The notes beneath the pieces were generated by a model. The model was not told where the DNA came from. It saw only the letters and a list, made by a program, of their open reading frames with translations, and did no database searches. The position numbers and the translations under genes are program-made. Shown piece by piece: positions 27,420-36,120 of a stretch of DNA of 64,000 bases. Position 1 is the stretch's first letter. Each line of letters opens with the position of its first letter. Source of the DNA: Frankia nepalensis (GTDB taxonomy: Bacteria > Actinomycetota > Actinomycetes > Frankiales > Frankiaceae); NCBI RefSeq assembly GCF_016786325.1, contig NZ_JADWYU010000082.1, positions 12,428-76,427 of the forward strand, in the 5' to 3' direction.

Positions 27420-28448
27420 CTAGTAGCCAAAGGCGCGGTCCACGGCGTCGAGGATGCGGTCGACGTCGGGGAGGTAGTGCTCCTCCAACCGGGACGGCGG
27501 GTAGGGGGTGTCGAAGCCCGTGACTCGAAGGACCGGGGCTTCCAACGAGTAGAAGGCCTGCTCGGTCACTCGGGCCGCGACCTCCGCCGAGATCGAGACG
27601 TTCGACGGCGCCTCGTGCACGACCACCAGGCGCCCGGTCCGGCGCACCGACTCGATCACGGGATCCAGGTCCAGCGGGGAGAGCGAGCGCAGGTCGATGA
27701 CCTCGAGCAGGCGGCCGTCCTCCGCCTCGGCGACCAGCGCCGCGTCCAGGCAGGTCCGGACCATCGGTCCGTAGCCGACCAGCGTGGCGTCCTTCCCGGC
27801 CCGCGCGATCCGGCTGGCGAACAGGGGCCCCGGCGTCCGCGCGGCCGGGATCGCGCCGGTGGCCGTGTCGCCGGCGAGCGCCGAGAGGTCGACGGGGTCG
27901 ACCTCCTCCTTCTCCCAGTAGCGCCGCTTCGGCTCCAGGAAGATCACCGGGTCGTCGGTGGCCACCGCCTGCTGGATCATCACCTGGGCGTCCGTCGGGT
28001 TCGAGCAGGTCACCACCTTCAGCCCGGCGGTGTGGCAGAAGTACGCCTCGGGGGACTCGCTGTGGTGCTCCACCGCGCCGATGCCGCCGCCGACCGGAAT
28101 CCTGATGGTCACCGGCATCCGCACCCGGCCCGCCGACCGGTAGTGCAGCTTGGCGAGGTTGCTGACGATCTGGTCGAACGCCGGATAGACGAAGCCGTCG
28201 AACTGGATCTCGCAGACCGGGCGGAAGCCGCGCATCGCCATCCCGATCGCGGTTCCGATGATCGCCGACTCGGCCAGCGGGGTGTCGATCACTCGTTCCT
28301 CGCCGAACCGCTCGCGCAGGCCGTCGGTCACTCGGAACACCCCGCCGAGCCGGCCGACGTCCTCGCCCATGACGACGACCTTCGGGTCGGCCTCCATCAC
28401 CGCGCGCAGGCCACTGTTGAGCGCGCTGGCCAACGTCAGCGTGGGCAC
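27420..28448 (-). CDS. bkdB: Branched-chain 2-oxo acid dehydrogenase E1 beta
   Basis: The 342-aa beta subunit of the thiamine-diphosphate E1 component. Motifs: VVVMGEDVGRLGGVFRVT, RVIDTPLAESAIIGTAIGMA, HSESPEAYFCHTAGLKVV, and C-terminal VVVHEAPSNVSISAEVAARV. GTG 28448 (VPTLTLASAL) has GGAGG four bases upstream and overlaps the end of bkdA by 13 bases, so expression is coupled. The frame stays open upstream to 29063 but that is a shadow of bkdA. The E1 alpha-beta tetramer decarboxylates the oxo acid and acylates the E2 lipoyl group. Confidence 0.94.
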   Translation of the reverse strand: MPTLTLASALNSGLRAVMEADPKVVVMGEDVGRLGGVFRVTDGLRERFGEERVIDTPLAESAIIGTAIGMAMRGFRPVCEIQFDGFVYPAFDQIVSNLAKLHYRSAGRVRMPVTIRIPVGGGIGAVEHHSESPEAYFCHTAGLKVVTCSNPTDAQVMIQQAVATDDPVIFLEPKRRYWEKEEVDPVDLSALAGDTATGAIPAARTPGPLFASRIARAGKDATLVGYGPMVRTCLDAALVAEAEDGRLLEVIDLRSLSPLDLDPVIESVRRTGRLVVVHEAPSNVSISAEVAARVTEQAFYSLEAPVLRVTGFDTPYPPSRLEEHYLPDVDRILDAVDRAFGY

Positions 28449-29779
28449 GATGCCTCCGGTCCTGGGCTCTGCGGCGGCGGCGCCGCGACGGGACGGCCGG
28501 CCGGAACCAGCCCGACGGCCAGCGGCGAGCCCGGCGCGGACGACCCGGGCGAGGGCGCCGGTGATGACGGTGCCGCGGGCGGCGGCGATGACGCGGCTGA
28601 CGGCGGCGCCGCGGCCGATGGGGATGACACGGCCCTCGGGGAGGACGCCGGGAGGACGGCCGGCGACGGCTCCGGCGCGGTGGGCGGCGGGTCGTCCTCG
28701 GCGGCGAGCAGCTCGGCGAGGTCCGCGCGCTCGGCGGCGACGTGCCCGCTCTCGTCCACGTGGACGTGGTCGAACATCGACAGCGGTGCCGGGTCGGGCA
28801 GCGCGAGGCAGCGGCGGCGCAGGTCGGCGGCGAACTCGTCGGCCCGGGCGGCGATCCCGGCCTCGGCGGCGCCGTCGAGCGTGCCCTGGGCGGCCAGGTA
28901 GGCGCGTAGCCGGGCCAGCGGGTCGCGCTCGGCCCAGCTGGCGACCTCGTCGGAATCCCGGTAGCGGGTCGGGTCGTCGGCGGTGGTGTGCGCGCCCATC
29001 CGGTAGGTGACGGCCTCCAGCAGCGTCGGTCCCTCCCCGGCCCGCGCGCGCGCCAGCGCCCACCGGGTCGCCGCCAGGGTGGCGAGCACGTCGTTGCCGT
29101 CGACCCGCACCCCGGGGAACCCGTAACCGGCGGCGCGCTGGCAGAGCGGCACCCGCGACTGCCGGATGGTCGGTTCCGAGATCGCGTACTGGTTGTTCTG
29201 GCAGAAGAAGACGACCGGAGCGCCGAACACCGCCGCCCAGCCGAACGCCTCGCTCACGTCACCCTGGCTGGAGGCGCCGTCGCCGAAGTAGGCGATCGTC
29301 GCGCACCCGCCGCCGTCGCGGCTGACACCCATGGCGTAGCCGGTGGCGTGCAGCGTCTGCGAGCCGACCACGATCGCGTAGAGCGCGAAGCCGTGCTCGG
29401 TGGGATCCCAGCCGCCGTGGGTGACCCCGCGGAACAGGCTCAGCACGGCGACCGGGTCGACGCCGCGGCAGTAGGCGACCCCGTGCTCGCGGTAGGACGG
29501 GAAGGCCATGTCGTCCGGCGCGAGTGCCCGGGCCGAGCCGACCTGGGCGGCCTCCTGGCCGCGCAACGGCGCCCACAGCCCCAGCTCTCCCTGGCGCTGC
29601 AGGGCGGTGGCCTCCTCGTCGAGCCGGCGGACGATGACCATGTCGGTGTACATCGCCAGCAGGTCGGCCATGTCCACGTCGGCGACGTGCGCCTCCATCG
29701 CGGACTCCCGCTCCGTCGCTGCAGTCACCCGTCGCCCGCTCGGAGTGAGCAGCTGCATCAGCTCCGTCACAGTCGCCAA
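28436..29779 (-). CDS. bkdA: Branched-chain 2-oxo acid dehydrogenase E1 alpha
   Basis: The 447-aa alpha subunit of E1. The thiamine-diphosphate motif GDGASSQGDVSEAF ending in CQNNQYAIS is intact, as is YRMGAHTTADDPTRYR with the conserved phosphorylation-loop region. The last 80 or so residues are an unusual Pro/Ala/Ser-rich extension not needed for the fold, whose DNA overlaps the start of bkdB. TTG 29779 is chosen because GGAGG lies seven bases before it; GTG 29770 and ATG 29758 are alternatives. First gene of the leftward bkd operon, divergent from an LLM oxidoreductase. Confidence 0.93.
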   Translation of the reverse strand: MATVTELMQLLTPSGRRVTAATERESAMEAHVADVDMADLLAMYTDMVIVRRLDEEATALQRQGELGLWAPLRGQEAAQVGSARALAPDDMAFPSYREHGVAYCRGVDPVAVLSLFRGVTHGGWDPTEHGFALYAIVVGSQTLHATGYAMGVSRDGGGCATIAYFGDGASSQGDVSEAFGWAAVFGAPVVFFCQNNQYAISEPTIRQSRVPLCQRAAGYGFPGVRVDGNDVLATLAATRWALARARAGEGPTLLEAVTYRMGAHTTADDPTRYRDSDEVASWAERDPLARLRAYLAAQGTLDGAAEAGIAARADEFAADLRRRCLALPDPAPLSMFDHVHVDESGHVAAERADLAELLAAEDDPPPTAPEPSPAVLPASSPRAVSSPSAAAPPSAASSPPPAAPSSPAPSPGSSAPGSPLAVGLVPAGRPVAAPPPQSPGPEASCPR

Positions 29780-30025
29780 CGATAGGCCTCCACCCGACCA
29801 TCTGCTGGGCACAAGTTGATCTGTACGGTTACGCCCGATCTATGGCCGGGCGGCAGATCGTCGGCGATCCCTGGCACCTGCGACCTGGTCGTCCTCGGGA
29901 CGGTCTCGGTGCCCGGCGATGGTCGAAGCGGACGTCCACAGGCTCGCCGAGGGCGGCCACACTCGATGTGGTCGCCGCCGGGTCGCCGTGCGGTGGCCGC
30001 GACCGGGGCTCGGTACGGTGACGGC

Positions 30026-31015
30026 GTGAGCGCATCCCAGGGTCCGTCCTCGCGGGCCTCCTCGCAGTCCTCCTTCACCGCGCCGGAACAGGCCGGCCAG
30101 GCGGCCCGGCCGCTGGTCGACGGCTCCGCGCTCGGCCGGGTGGGGATCTGGAGCGGACAGTTCGACTTCTCGCCCGCGGGCGTCGTGCGCGAGGCCGTCG
30201 CCGAGCTGGAGGAGCTCGGCTACCCGACGGTGTGGACCGGGGAGGTGAAGGGCCGGGAAGTGCTGGTGACGGCGGGGCTGATGCTTGCCGCCACCTCCCG
30301 GATCACCGTCGCGACCGGCATCGCGCAGATCCTGGCCCGCAACCCGCTCACCATGACGGCCGGTCAGCTGACCCTCGCCGAGGCACACCCGGGCCGGTTC
30401 CTGCTCGGCCTCGGCGTCTCGCACGCGGAGCTCATGCAGATCCGGGGCGTGCCCTACACGAAGCCGCTCGGCCAGATGGCGGCCTACCTCGCCGAGATGG
30501 ACCGGATGGCGGCCGAGCAGTACCGGGCCGTGCCGCCCGGTGACGCGCCGCCGCGGGTGCTCGCCGCGCTCGGCCCGAAGATGCTGGAGCTGGCGCGCGA
30601 CCGCGCCGACGGCGCGCACACGTACTTCGTCCCGCCCGAGCACACCGCGGCCGCCCGCAAGGTGCTCGGCTCCGGCAAGCTGCTCGTCCCCGAGCAGGCG
30701 TTCGTCCTGGACACCGACGCCGAGCGGGCCCGCGAGCTCGCCCGCCGGCATACCGGCTCCTACCTGCGCCTGCCGAACTACACCAACAACCTGCGCCGTC
30801 ACGGGTACGGCGACGATGACTTCGCGAACGCCGGCTCCGACCGGCTCGTCGACATGATCGTCCCGCACGGCGGCCCCGAGGTGCTCGCGCGCCGGGTGGC
30901 CGAGCACCTCGACGCCGGCGCGGACCAGGTCGCCGTCCAGGTCCTGGACTACGACCGCCGCGGCCTGCCGCGCCGCCAGTGGCGGGAGATCGCCCCCGCG
31001 CTGCTCGCGCTGTAG
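30026..31015 (+). CDS. LLM-class (F420-type) oxidoreductase
   Basis: A 329-aa luciferase-like monooxygenase fold protein. Visible family features: GRVGIWSGQFDFSP at the first barrel strand, ELGYPTVWTGE, TGIAQILARNPLTMT, PGRFLLGLGVSH, and the late LAALGPKMLELARDRADGAHTYF block. This group (probable F420-dependent oxidoreductases) uses F420H2 or flavin to reduce or oxidise small molecules; the substrate is unknown. GTG 30026 gives 329 aa with a short Ser/Ala-rich lead; the frame opens at 29816 with non-protein-like sequence. It stands alone, divergent from the bkd operon. Confidence 0.85.
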   Translation: MSASQGPSSRASSQSSFTAPEQAGQAARPLVDGSALGRVGIWSGQFDFSPAGVVREAVAELEELGYPTVWTGEVKGREVLVTAGLMLAATSRITVATGIAQILARNPLTMTAGQLTLAEAHPGRFLLGLGVSHAELMQIRGVPYTKPLGQMAAYLAEMDRMAAEQYRAVPPGDAPPRVLAALGPKMLELARDRADGAHTYFVPPEHTAAARKVLGSGKLLVPEQAFVLDTDAERARELARRHTGSYLRLPNYTNNLRRHGYGDDDFANAGSDRLVDMIVPHGGPEVLARRVAEHLDAGADQVAVQVLDYDRRGLPRRQWREIAPALLAL

Positions 31016-31129
31016 GGCGACCGGCGGTCCGGCCAAGGCTCGCCAACACGCGCCGCCCGGTGGCAAGTGGTCTCCTGGTGTCTGCTTACGGTGTCCCCTG
31101 TCACGGGTCTGAGCAGGGCGGGGTGAGCG

Positions 31130-32425
31130 ATGGTGCGGGTACGGTCGCGCGGGCATGGAGGGCCCGGCGGGGCGGGTGACGCGCGGGGTCGCGTGCCCGC
31201 GGCGCGGTCGGCTGGCCGCCGGCCCAGGAAGCCCGTCGCGGTGGCGCTGGCCGCCGTCGGCGCTGTTCTGGCCGGCTGCGGGATGTTCGGCGGCGACGAC
31301 GGCGCGCCGCCCGGAGTCGTCGAGGCCGGGCTCGGTGCCGCCCCCCCGGCGACGGCGCCCGCCACGCCCGCCAAGCCGACCGTGCCGCCCGGCGGGGCCG
31401 AGCGGGCGCCCACCGGTGAGCCGGTCACGCTCGCGTTCGCCGGCGACACGCACTTCGCCGGATCGTCGGCGGCCGGGCTGACCTCGCTCGGCCCCATCGG
31501 TCAGACGCTGTCGGCCGCGGATCTCACGATGCTCAACCTGGAGACCGCGATCACCACCGGCGGCGACCCGGCGCCGAAGGAGTTCACCTTCCGCGCTCCG
31601 CCGAGCGCGTTCACCTCACTGCGTGACGCCGGCGTCGACGTGGTGAGCATGGCGAACAACCACGGCATGGACTACGGCGTGACGGGGCTGGCGGACTCGC
31701 TGCGTGACGCGCAGGCGGCGGGCTTCCCCGTCATCGGGGTCGGCGAGGACGACACCTCCGCCTTCCGCCCGTACCGGGCCGAGATCAAGGGCCAGCGGAT
31801 CACCATGATCGCCGCGACCCGGGTGCTCGACGACGAGCTCGCGGCCGCGTGGACCGCCGGCCCGGGCAAGCCGGGGCTCGCGTCGGCGAAGGACATGACG
31901 AAGCTGCTGAGCGCCGTCCGGGCCGCGCGCGCCGACTCGGACACCGTCGTGGTGTTCCTGCACTGGGGTGTCGAGCGGCGCGCCTGCCCCGGCACCGACC
32001 AGAGCGGGATCGTGCCCGCCCTGGTCGACGCGGGCGCCGACATCGTCGTCGGCTCGCACGCGCACCTGCTCCAGGGCGGCGGCTGGCATCCGACCGGGGC
32101 GTTCGTTGACTACGGGCTGGGCAACTTCGTCTTCTACTCGTCGGGTATGGGAACCAACACGCAAAGCGGCGTCCTGCGGCTGACGGTCCAGGGCCGCGCG
32201 GTGACCCAGGCCCAGTGGGTCCCGGCCCGCATCTCCGGCGGCCTGCCTCGCCCGGCGACCGGGGCCGACGCGGAGGCCATCCTCGCGACCAAGGGCTCCC
32301 TCCAACAATGCGCCGGCCTCAACCCCAATCCGCCCACCTGGGGCGCCATCCCTGGTGCCACCGGTACGGCCGGCGCCACGGGACCCGCCGGCCAGGCGGT
32401 GGCGAGCCCCACCACCGGCGGCTGA
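31130..32425 (+). CDS. CapA-family lipoprotein (metallophosphoesterase fold)
   Basis: A 431-aa protein with a basic N terminus, signal peptide and lipobox LAGCGMF, a Pro/Ala linker, then a CapA/PGA-type domain (about 95-380). Metal-binding motifs are visible: AFAGDTHFAG, NLETAIT, SMANNHGMDYG, FLHWGVE, GSHAHLLQGGGW and DYGLGNFVFY. CapA takes part in poly-gamma-glutamate capsule export in Bacillus; without capB/capC here it may act on another cell-surface substrate. ATG 31130 follows a G-rich site. Convergent with the membrane glycosyltransferase. Confidence 0.85.
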   Translation: MVRVRSRGHGGPGGAGDARGRVPAARSAGRRPRKPVAVALAAVGAVLAGCGMFGGDDGAPPGVVEAGLGAAPPATAPATPAKPTVPPGGAERAPTGEPVTLAFAGDTHFAGSSAAGLTSLGPIGQTLSAADLTMLNLETAITTGGDPAPKEFTFRAPPSAFTSLRDAGVDVVSMANNHGMDYGVTGLADSLRDAQAAGFPVIGVGEDDTSAFRPYRAEIKGQRITMIAATRVLDDELAAAWTAGPGKPGLASAKDMTKLLSAVRAARADSDTVVVFLHWGVERRACPGTDQSGIVPALVDAGADIVVGSHAHLLQGGGWHPTGAFVDYGLGNFVFYSSGMGTNTQSGVLRLTVQGRAVTQAQWVPARISGGLPRPATGADAEAILATKGSLQQCAGLNPNPPTWGAIPGATGTAGATGPAGQAVASPTTGG

Positions 32426-32540
32426 GCGGAGCGGTTTCGTGCCGGCCCGGTCAGCTCGTGCCGGCCGGCCTGGCGCCCGGCTCACCCCGGGCCCGGGTCG
32501 TCACCGGGTCGGCGACGCGCGACACGGTTGATCAGTAGTC

Positions 32541-32592
32541 GCCCGCGGAAATGGCGACGAGACCAGCCGTCCGGCGAGCCGTTTCCGCGGGC
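32541..32592. terminator. Bidirectional terminator hairpin
   Basis: Inverted repeat with arms 32541-32555 and 32578-32592 (14 of 15 bases pair) between the converging capA-like and glycosyltransferase genes; the loop is 22 bases. Confidence 0.6.
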
Positions 32593-32666
32593 ATCCGGCG
32601 ATCATGCCGGCGGGGCCGCGGACCCCACCCGGAGCGGCACTGGCGCGTCCGAGCGCGGTCGGCCGG

Positions 32667-34655
32667 TCAGCCGCCCGCCGATGGCGCCGCTGACGGGCCG
32701 CCGGCGCAGCCGCCGAGGACGCGCAGCGTGCCCGTGCCCGGGAACTCGAAGGTCTCGGTCGGGCACCAGCCGGCGGCGCGCAGGTCGGCGAGTTCGGCGT
32801 CGGCGCCGCCGCGGTCGTAGACGAGCACGAACAGCAGGAGGCGCTCGGGTGCTGGCCCGGTGCGCGCCGCCAGGGCGGCCCGGGCCTCGCCCTCGCCGAC
32901 CGCCGTGAGGAAGAGCGTCGAGTCCTCGGGCAGGCGGGGGCCGGCCGGGGGCGCGGCGGCCGCGGGCGGCGGCAGGTAGGGGCCGTCGTCGCTGACGCCC
33001 GTCGCGTAGAGCCAGCCGGAGCGGGCCAGCCGGCCGCCGACCACGACGACGTCACCGGGCTGGTAAAGCCCGCGGGCGAGCGTCGTCGCGTCGACCATCA
33101 ACGCCACCGGCCGGATCTCGTGCCGCTCCCGCCACAGCGGCCACAACGCGCTCGCGGACGCCACCGGCGCCGCGGCGAGCACGACCAGCGCGCCCGCGAG
33201 GACGACCCGTCCGGCGGGGACGGCCCTCCAGGCCAGGGCGGTCGCCCGCCACCGGCCGCCCGGCGGGCGACCAGCGCCGGTCCCGTCCCCGGCCGCGGCC
33301 GGGGGTGCCCCGAGGAGGCGGGCCATCCGGTCGGCGCCGACCGCGACGACCGCGACGAGCAGGGGGACGAGAAAGGTGTTGGTGCGGTTGGCGCCGAAGG
33401 GCCAGTAGCGGCCCACGCTGGCGGCGAGAGCGATCAGGAGGGCGCCCAGCACGGCGACGAGCAGCTGCCGCCCGGCCCCCCAGGCGTGCGCCGGAGCCAT
33501 CGCCTGGGAGGCCGGGCTCCCCGCGCGGCCGCCGTCGGGATGGGTCAGCCGGCGCGCGTCACCGGGGTCGCGCATCGGCTGACCGATCTTGTCGAACCGG
33601 TGGAGCGCGACCACGCCGAAGGCGAAGGCGAGGGCGGCGGCGGGGGCGAGCAGCCACGCGGCGGCGAAGGTGGCGTCGGTCGCGGGGTGGACCAGGTTCG
33701 GGTCGTAGCGGTCCACGCCCGTCGGCGCGCCGCCCAGGATCCTGACCAGCTCACCGGCGACGAACCCGACCGCGTCCAGCGGCCCGCGGCCGGCGAGGAA
33801 CTGGGTGTCCCAGAACCGGCTCGCCCGCTGGCTCGACTGGTGGCCGATGAACAGGGCGGTGTGCAGCCCGCAGATCGCCAGCGCGGGCGCGGCGGTCAGC
33901 GCCGCGCGGGCCCGGGGCCGCCACCCGCGGCCGGCGGCGACGACGTCGCCGGCCGCCAGCGGAATGATCAGGAAGGCGGCGGGCACGGCGAACAGCGAGA
34001 CGGCACCGGCCGTCGTCCTGGCCACTGTGGGGCGCCGCGCGGCGCCCCACAGCCAGACGACGGCGAGGGCGGCGAGCGCCTCGACGGCGTAGGGCTTGAG
34101 CTGGGTTCCGAGGTCGACGACCACTCCGGACAGCCCGAGCGACGCGGCCGCCAGCCCGGCCGCCGCCGGGCCGGTGAACCGGCGCACGAAGGCGTAGGCC
34201 ACGGCCGGGAGCGCCACCAGGGCCACCAGTTCGGGCAGGCGCAGCGCCCAGGCGTGCCAGCCGGCGACCTCGCCGACCAGCCTCGTCAGCGCGGCCCAGC
34301 CGAGGGCAGACGGGGTGTTCGCGTGCGCGAGCTCCGACCAGAACGTCGCCGCCGGCTCGGCGAGGAAGTGGGGCCGCCAGATCTCGTCGTACCAGAGCGG
34401 TCGGTCGAGCACCGCGCGCAGCGCGACCAGGGCGGCGACGACGGTGGCGGCGAGCGCCGCCGGCACCGCGAGGTCCACGACCTTCCGGGGGCGCGGCCGG
34501 TGCCGGGCCTGGCCGGCGAGCGGCCCGGCGGTGTCGCGATCCGTGACCTCGACCCCGGATGGTTCGTCATCCGGGGTGTCCACGGCCGTCACGGCGCGTA
34601 GCGGTTCGTTCGACGCCGCGGGGCCGGTGTCCACAGTTGAAGGCGAGTTATCCAC
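32667..34655 (-). CDS. Multi-span membrane glycosyltransferase (GT39/GT-C-like)
   Basis: A 662-aa membrane protein. After a 65-residue hydrophilic lead come about ten hydrophobic segments. The first outer loop has LWYDEIWRPHF, with the Asp-Glu pair that GT-C enzymes use for metal and acceptor, and TQLKPYAVEAL follows in the next loop; both are typical of the GT39/GT83 mannosyl/arabinosyltransferase-like group using polyprenyl-phosphate sugars. The C-terminal 150 residues form an extracytoplasmic domain. GTG 34655 lies inside a DnaA-box-like 9-mer and has no clear ribosome site, so the start is uncertain. Substrate unknown. Confidence 0.75.
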   Translation of the reverse strand: MDNSPSTVDTGPAASNEPLRAVTAVDTPDDEPSGVEVTDRDTAGPLAGQARHRPRPRKVVDLAVPAALAATVVAALVALRAVLDRPLWYDEIWRPHFLAEPAATFWSELAHANTPSALGWAALTRLVGEVAGWHAWALRLPELVALVALPAVAYAFVRRFTGPAAAGLAAASLGLSGVVVDLGTQLKPYAVEALAALAVVWLWGAARRPTVARTTAGAVSLFAVPAAFLIIPLAAGDVVAAGRGWRPRARAALTAAPALAICGLHTALFIGHQSSQRASRFWDTQFLAGRGPLDAVGFVAGELVRILGGAPTGVDRYDPNLVHPATDATFAAAWLLAPAAALAFAFGVVALHRFDKIGQPMRDPGDARRLTHPDGGRAGSPASQAMAPAHAWGAGRQLLVAVLGALLIALAASVGRYWPFGANRTNTFLVPLLVAVVAVGADRMARLLGAPPAAAGDGTGAGRPPGGRWRATALAWRAVPAGRVVLAGALVVLAAAPVASASALWPLWRERHEIRPVALMVDATTLARGLYQPGDVVVVGGRLARSGWLYATGVSDDGPYLPPPAAAAPPAGPRLPEDSTLFLTAVGEGEARAALAARTGPAPERLLLFVLVYDRGGADAELADLRAAGWCPTETFEFPGTGTLRVLGGCAGGPSAAPSAGG

Positions 34656-34712
34656 AGGTCTTGTCCACAGGCTGCGTACGACTGTGGAAATCCCCTTCCA
34701 AGGTGTGGACGA
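34627..34712. promoter_or_regulatory. Cluster of DnaA-box-like 9-mers
   Basis: Five 9-mers within 86 bases end in TCCACA or its complement: GTGTCCACA (34627-34635), TTATCCACA (34648-34656, perfect E. coli-type box), TTGTCCACA (34661-34669, perfect actinobacterial-type box), and on the other strand TGTGGAAAT (34683-34691) and TGTGGACGA (34704-34712). They cover the start of the glycosyltransferase and the gap to the aminotransferase start side. No origin genes (dnaA, dnaN) are nearby. Confidence 0.6.
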
Positions 34713-34721
34713 CGCCTTCGG

Positions 34722-35963
34722 CTAGCCCTGCGAGTAGGAGGCGAGGAAGTGGTCGATCCGGCCGATGGCGTGGGTGAGGTCGTCGACGTTGGGCAACGTG
34801 ACGATCCGGACGTGATCGGGCCTCGGCCAGTTGAATCCGGTGCCCTGCACGAGCAGGATCTGCTCCGCTCGCAGCAGGTCGAAGACGAGCTGCTCGTCGT
34901 CGCGGATCGCGTGCACCTCGGGGTCCAGGCGCGGGAACGCGTACAGCGCGCCCTTCGGCGGCACGCAGGACACACCGGGGATGTCGTTCAGCAGCTTCAC
35001 CACGGTGTCGCGCTGCTCACGTAGCCGGCCGCCGGGCAGCACCAGATCGGCCGCGCCGCCGTTGTGGTCGAGCGCCGCGACCACCGCGTACTGGCCGGGG
35101 ACGTTGGCGCACAGGCGCATGTTCGCCAGGATGTTCAGGCCCTCGATGTAGCTGGTCGCGTGCCCGCGCGGGCCGGAGACGACCATCCAGCCGGCGCGGA
35201 AACCGGCCAGCTGGTAGGCCTTCGACAGGCCGTTGAACGTCACGCAGACGAGATCCGGAGCGAGCGCGGCGGTCGCCACGTGCTCGGCGCCGTCGTAGAG
35301 GATCCGGTCGTAGATCTCGTCGGAGAAGACCATCAGGTTGTGCTGGCGGGCCAGCTCCACCAGCGCCTCGACGGTGGCCCGGTCGTAGACGGCGCCCGTG
35401 GGGTTGTTCGGGTTGATCAGGACGATCGCCCGGGTGCGCGGCGTGATCCGGGCGGCGACGTGCTCGACGTCGGGGAGCCAGCCGGCGGACTCGTCGCACA
35501 GGTAATGCACCGGCTTTCCGCCGCAGAGGCTGACCACGGCCGTCCACAGCGGGTAGTCCGGCGCGGGCAGCAGCACCTCGTCTCCGTCGTTGAGCAGCGC
35601 CTGCAGCGCCATCATGATCAGCTCGGAGACGCCGTTGCCGAGGTACACGTCGTCCGGCCCGACGCCGGCGACGCCCTTGTGCCGGTGGTACTGGGCGACC
35701 GCGGCGCGCGCCGCGGGCAGTCCCTTGGAGTCGCTGTAGCCCTGTGCGCTCGCCAGGCTGGTGACGACGGACGCGAGGATCTCCGGCGGGGTCGAGAAGC
35801 CGAACGGGGCGGGATTGCCGATGTTCAGCTTCAGAATCCGCTGGCCGGTGGCCTCCATCCGGTTCGCCTCGTCGAGGACGGGGCCTCGGACGTCGTAGCA
35901 GACGCCGGCGAGCTTGTCGGACTGGGTGAACTCCATGCCATCCAGGGTAGGCATGTCGTCCAC
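34722..35963 (-). CDS. Alanine-type aminotransferase (class I, AlaA/AlaT-like)
   Basis: PLP-dependent aminotransferase of 413 aa. The N terminus SDKLAGVCYDVRGPVLDEA and KLNIGNPAPFGF are typical of the AlaA/AlaT group that makes alanine from pyruvate and glutamate. The PLP Lys lies in FNGLSKAYQLAGFRAGW; NPNNPTGAVY and FSDEIYDRI are also present. GTG 35963 is the longest start; ATG 35954 and ATG 35936 (MEFTQSDKLAG) are alternatives, and the last matches homologue length best. It lies upstream of the membrane glycosyltransferase on the same strand with the DnaA-box cluster between. Confidence 0.9.
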   Translation of the reverse strand: MDDMPTLDGMEFTQSDKLAGVCYDVRGPVLDEANRMEATGQRILKLNIGNPAPFGFSTPPEILASVVTSLASAQGYSDSKGLPAARAAVAQYHRHKGVAGVGPDDVYLGNGVSELIMMALQALLNDGDEVLLPAPDYPLWTAVVSLCGGKPVHYLCDESAGWLPDVEHVAARITPRTRAIVLINPNNPTGAVYDRATVEALVELARQHNLMVFSDEIYDRILYDGAEHVATAALAPDLVCVTFNGLSKAYQLAGFRAGWMVVSGPRGHATSYIEGLNILANMRLCANVPGQYAVVAALDHNGGAADLVLPGGRLREQRDTVVKLLNDIPGVSCVPPKGALYAFPRLDPEVHAIRDDEQLVFDLLRAEQILLVQGTGFNWPRPDHVRIVTLPNVDDLTHAIGRIDHFLASYSQG

Positions 35964-36120
35964 GGGTTATTCACGGGCAGTGGCCGCGCCGGCCGCCGTC
36001 ACCCCAGCCGAGCGATGACCGAGCCCGGCCGTACCTGCGCGTCTGGGACATCTCGGCTCACCCGGAGTAAACAATCTCCCGTTCGAGGTCGCTACCCTGC
36101 GTGCTGGCCAGGCGTGCCGG

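Noticed and set aside
27351-28901. 516-aa plus-strand open frame across bkdB and bkdA
   Set aside because: Antisense shadow of clear E1 subunits; Arg/His/Gly-rich.
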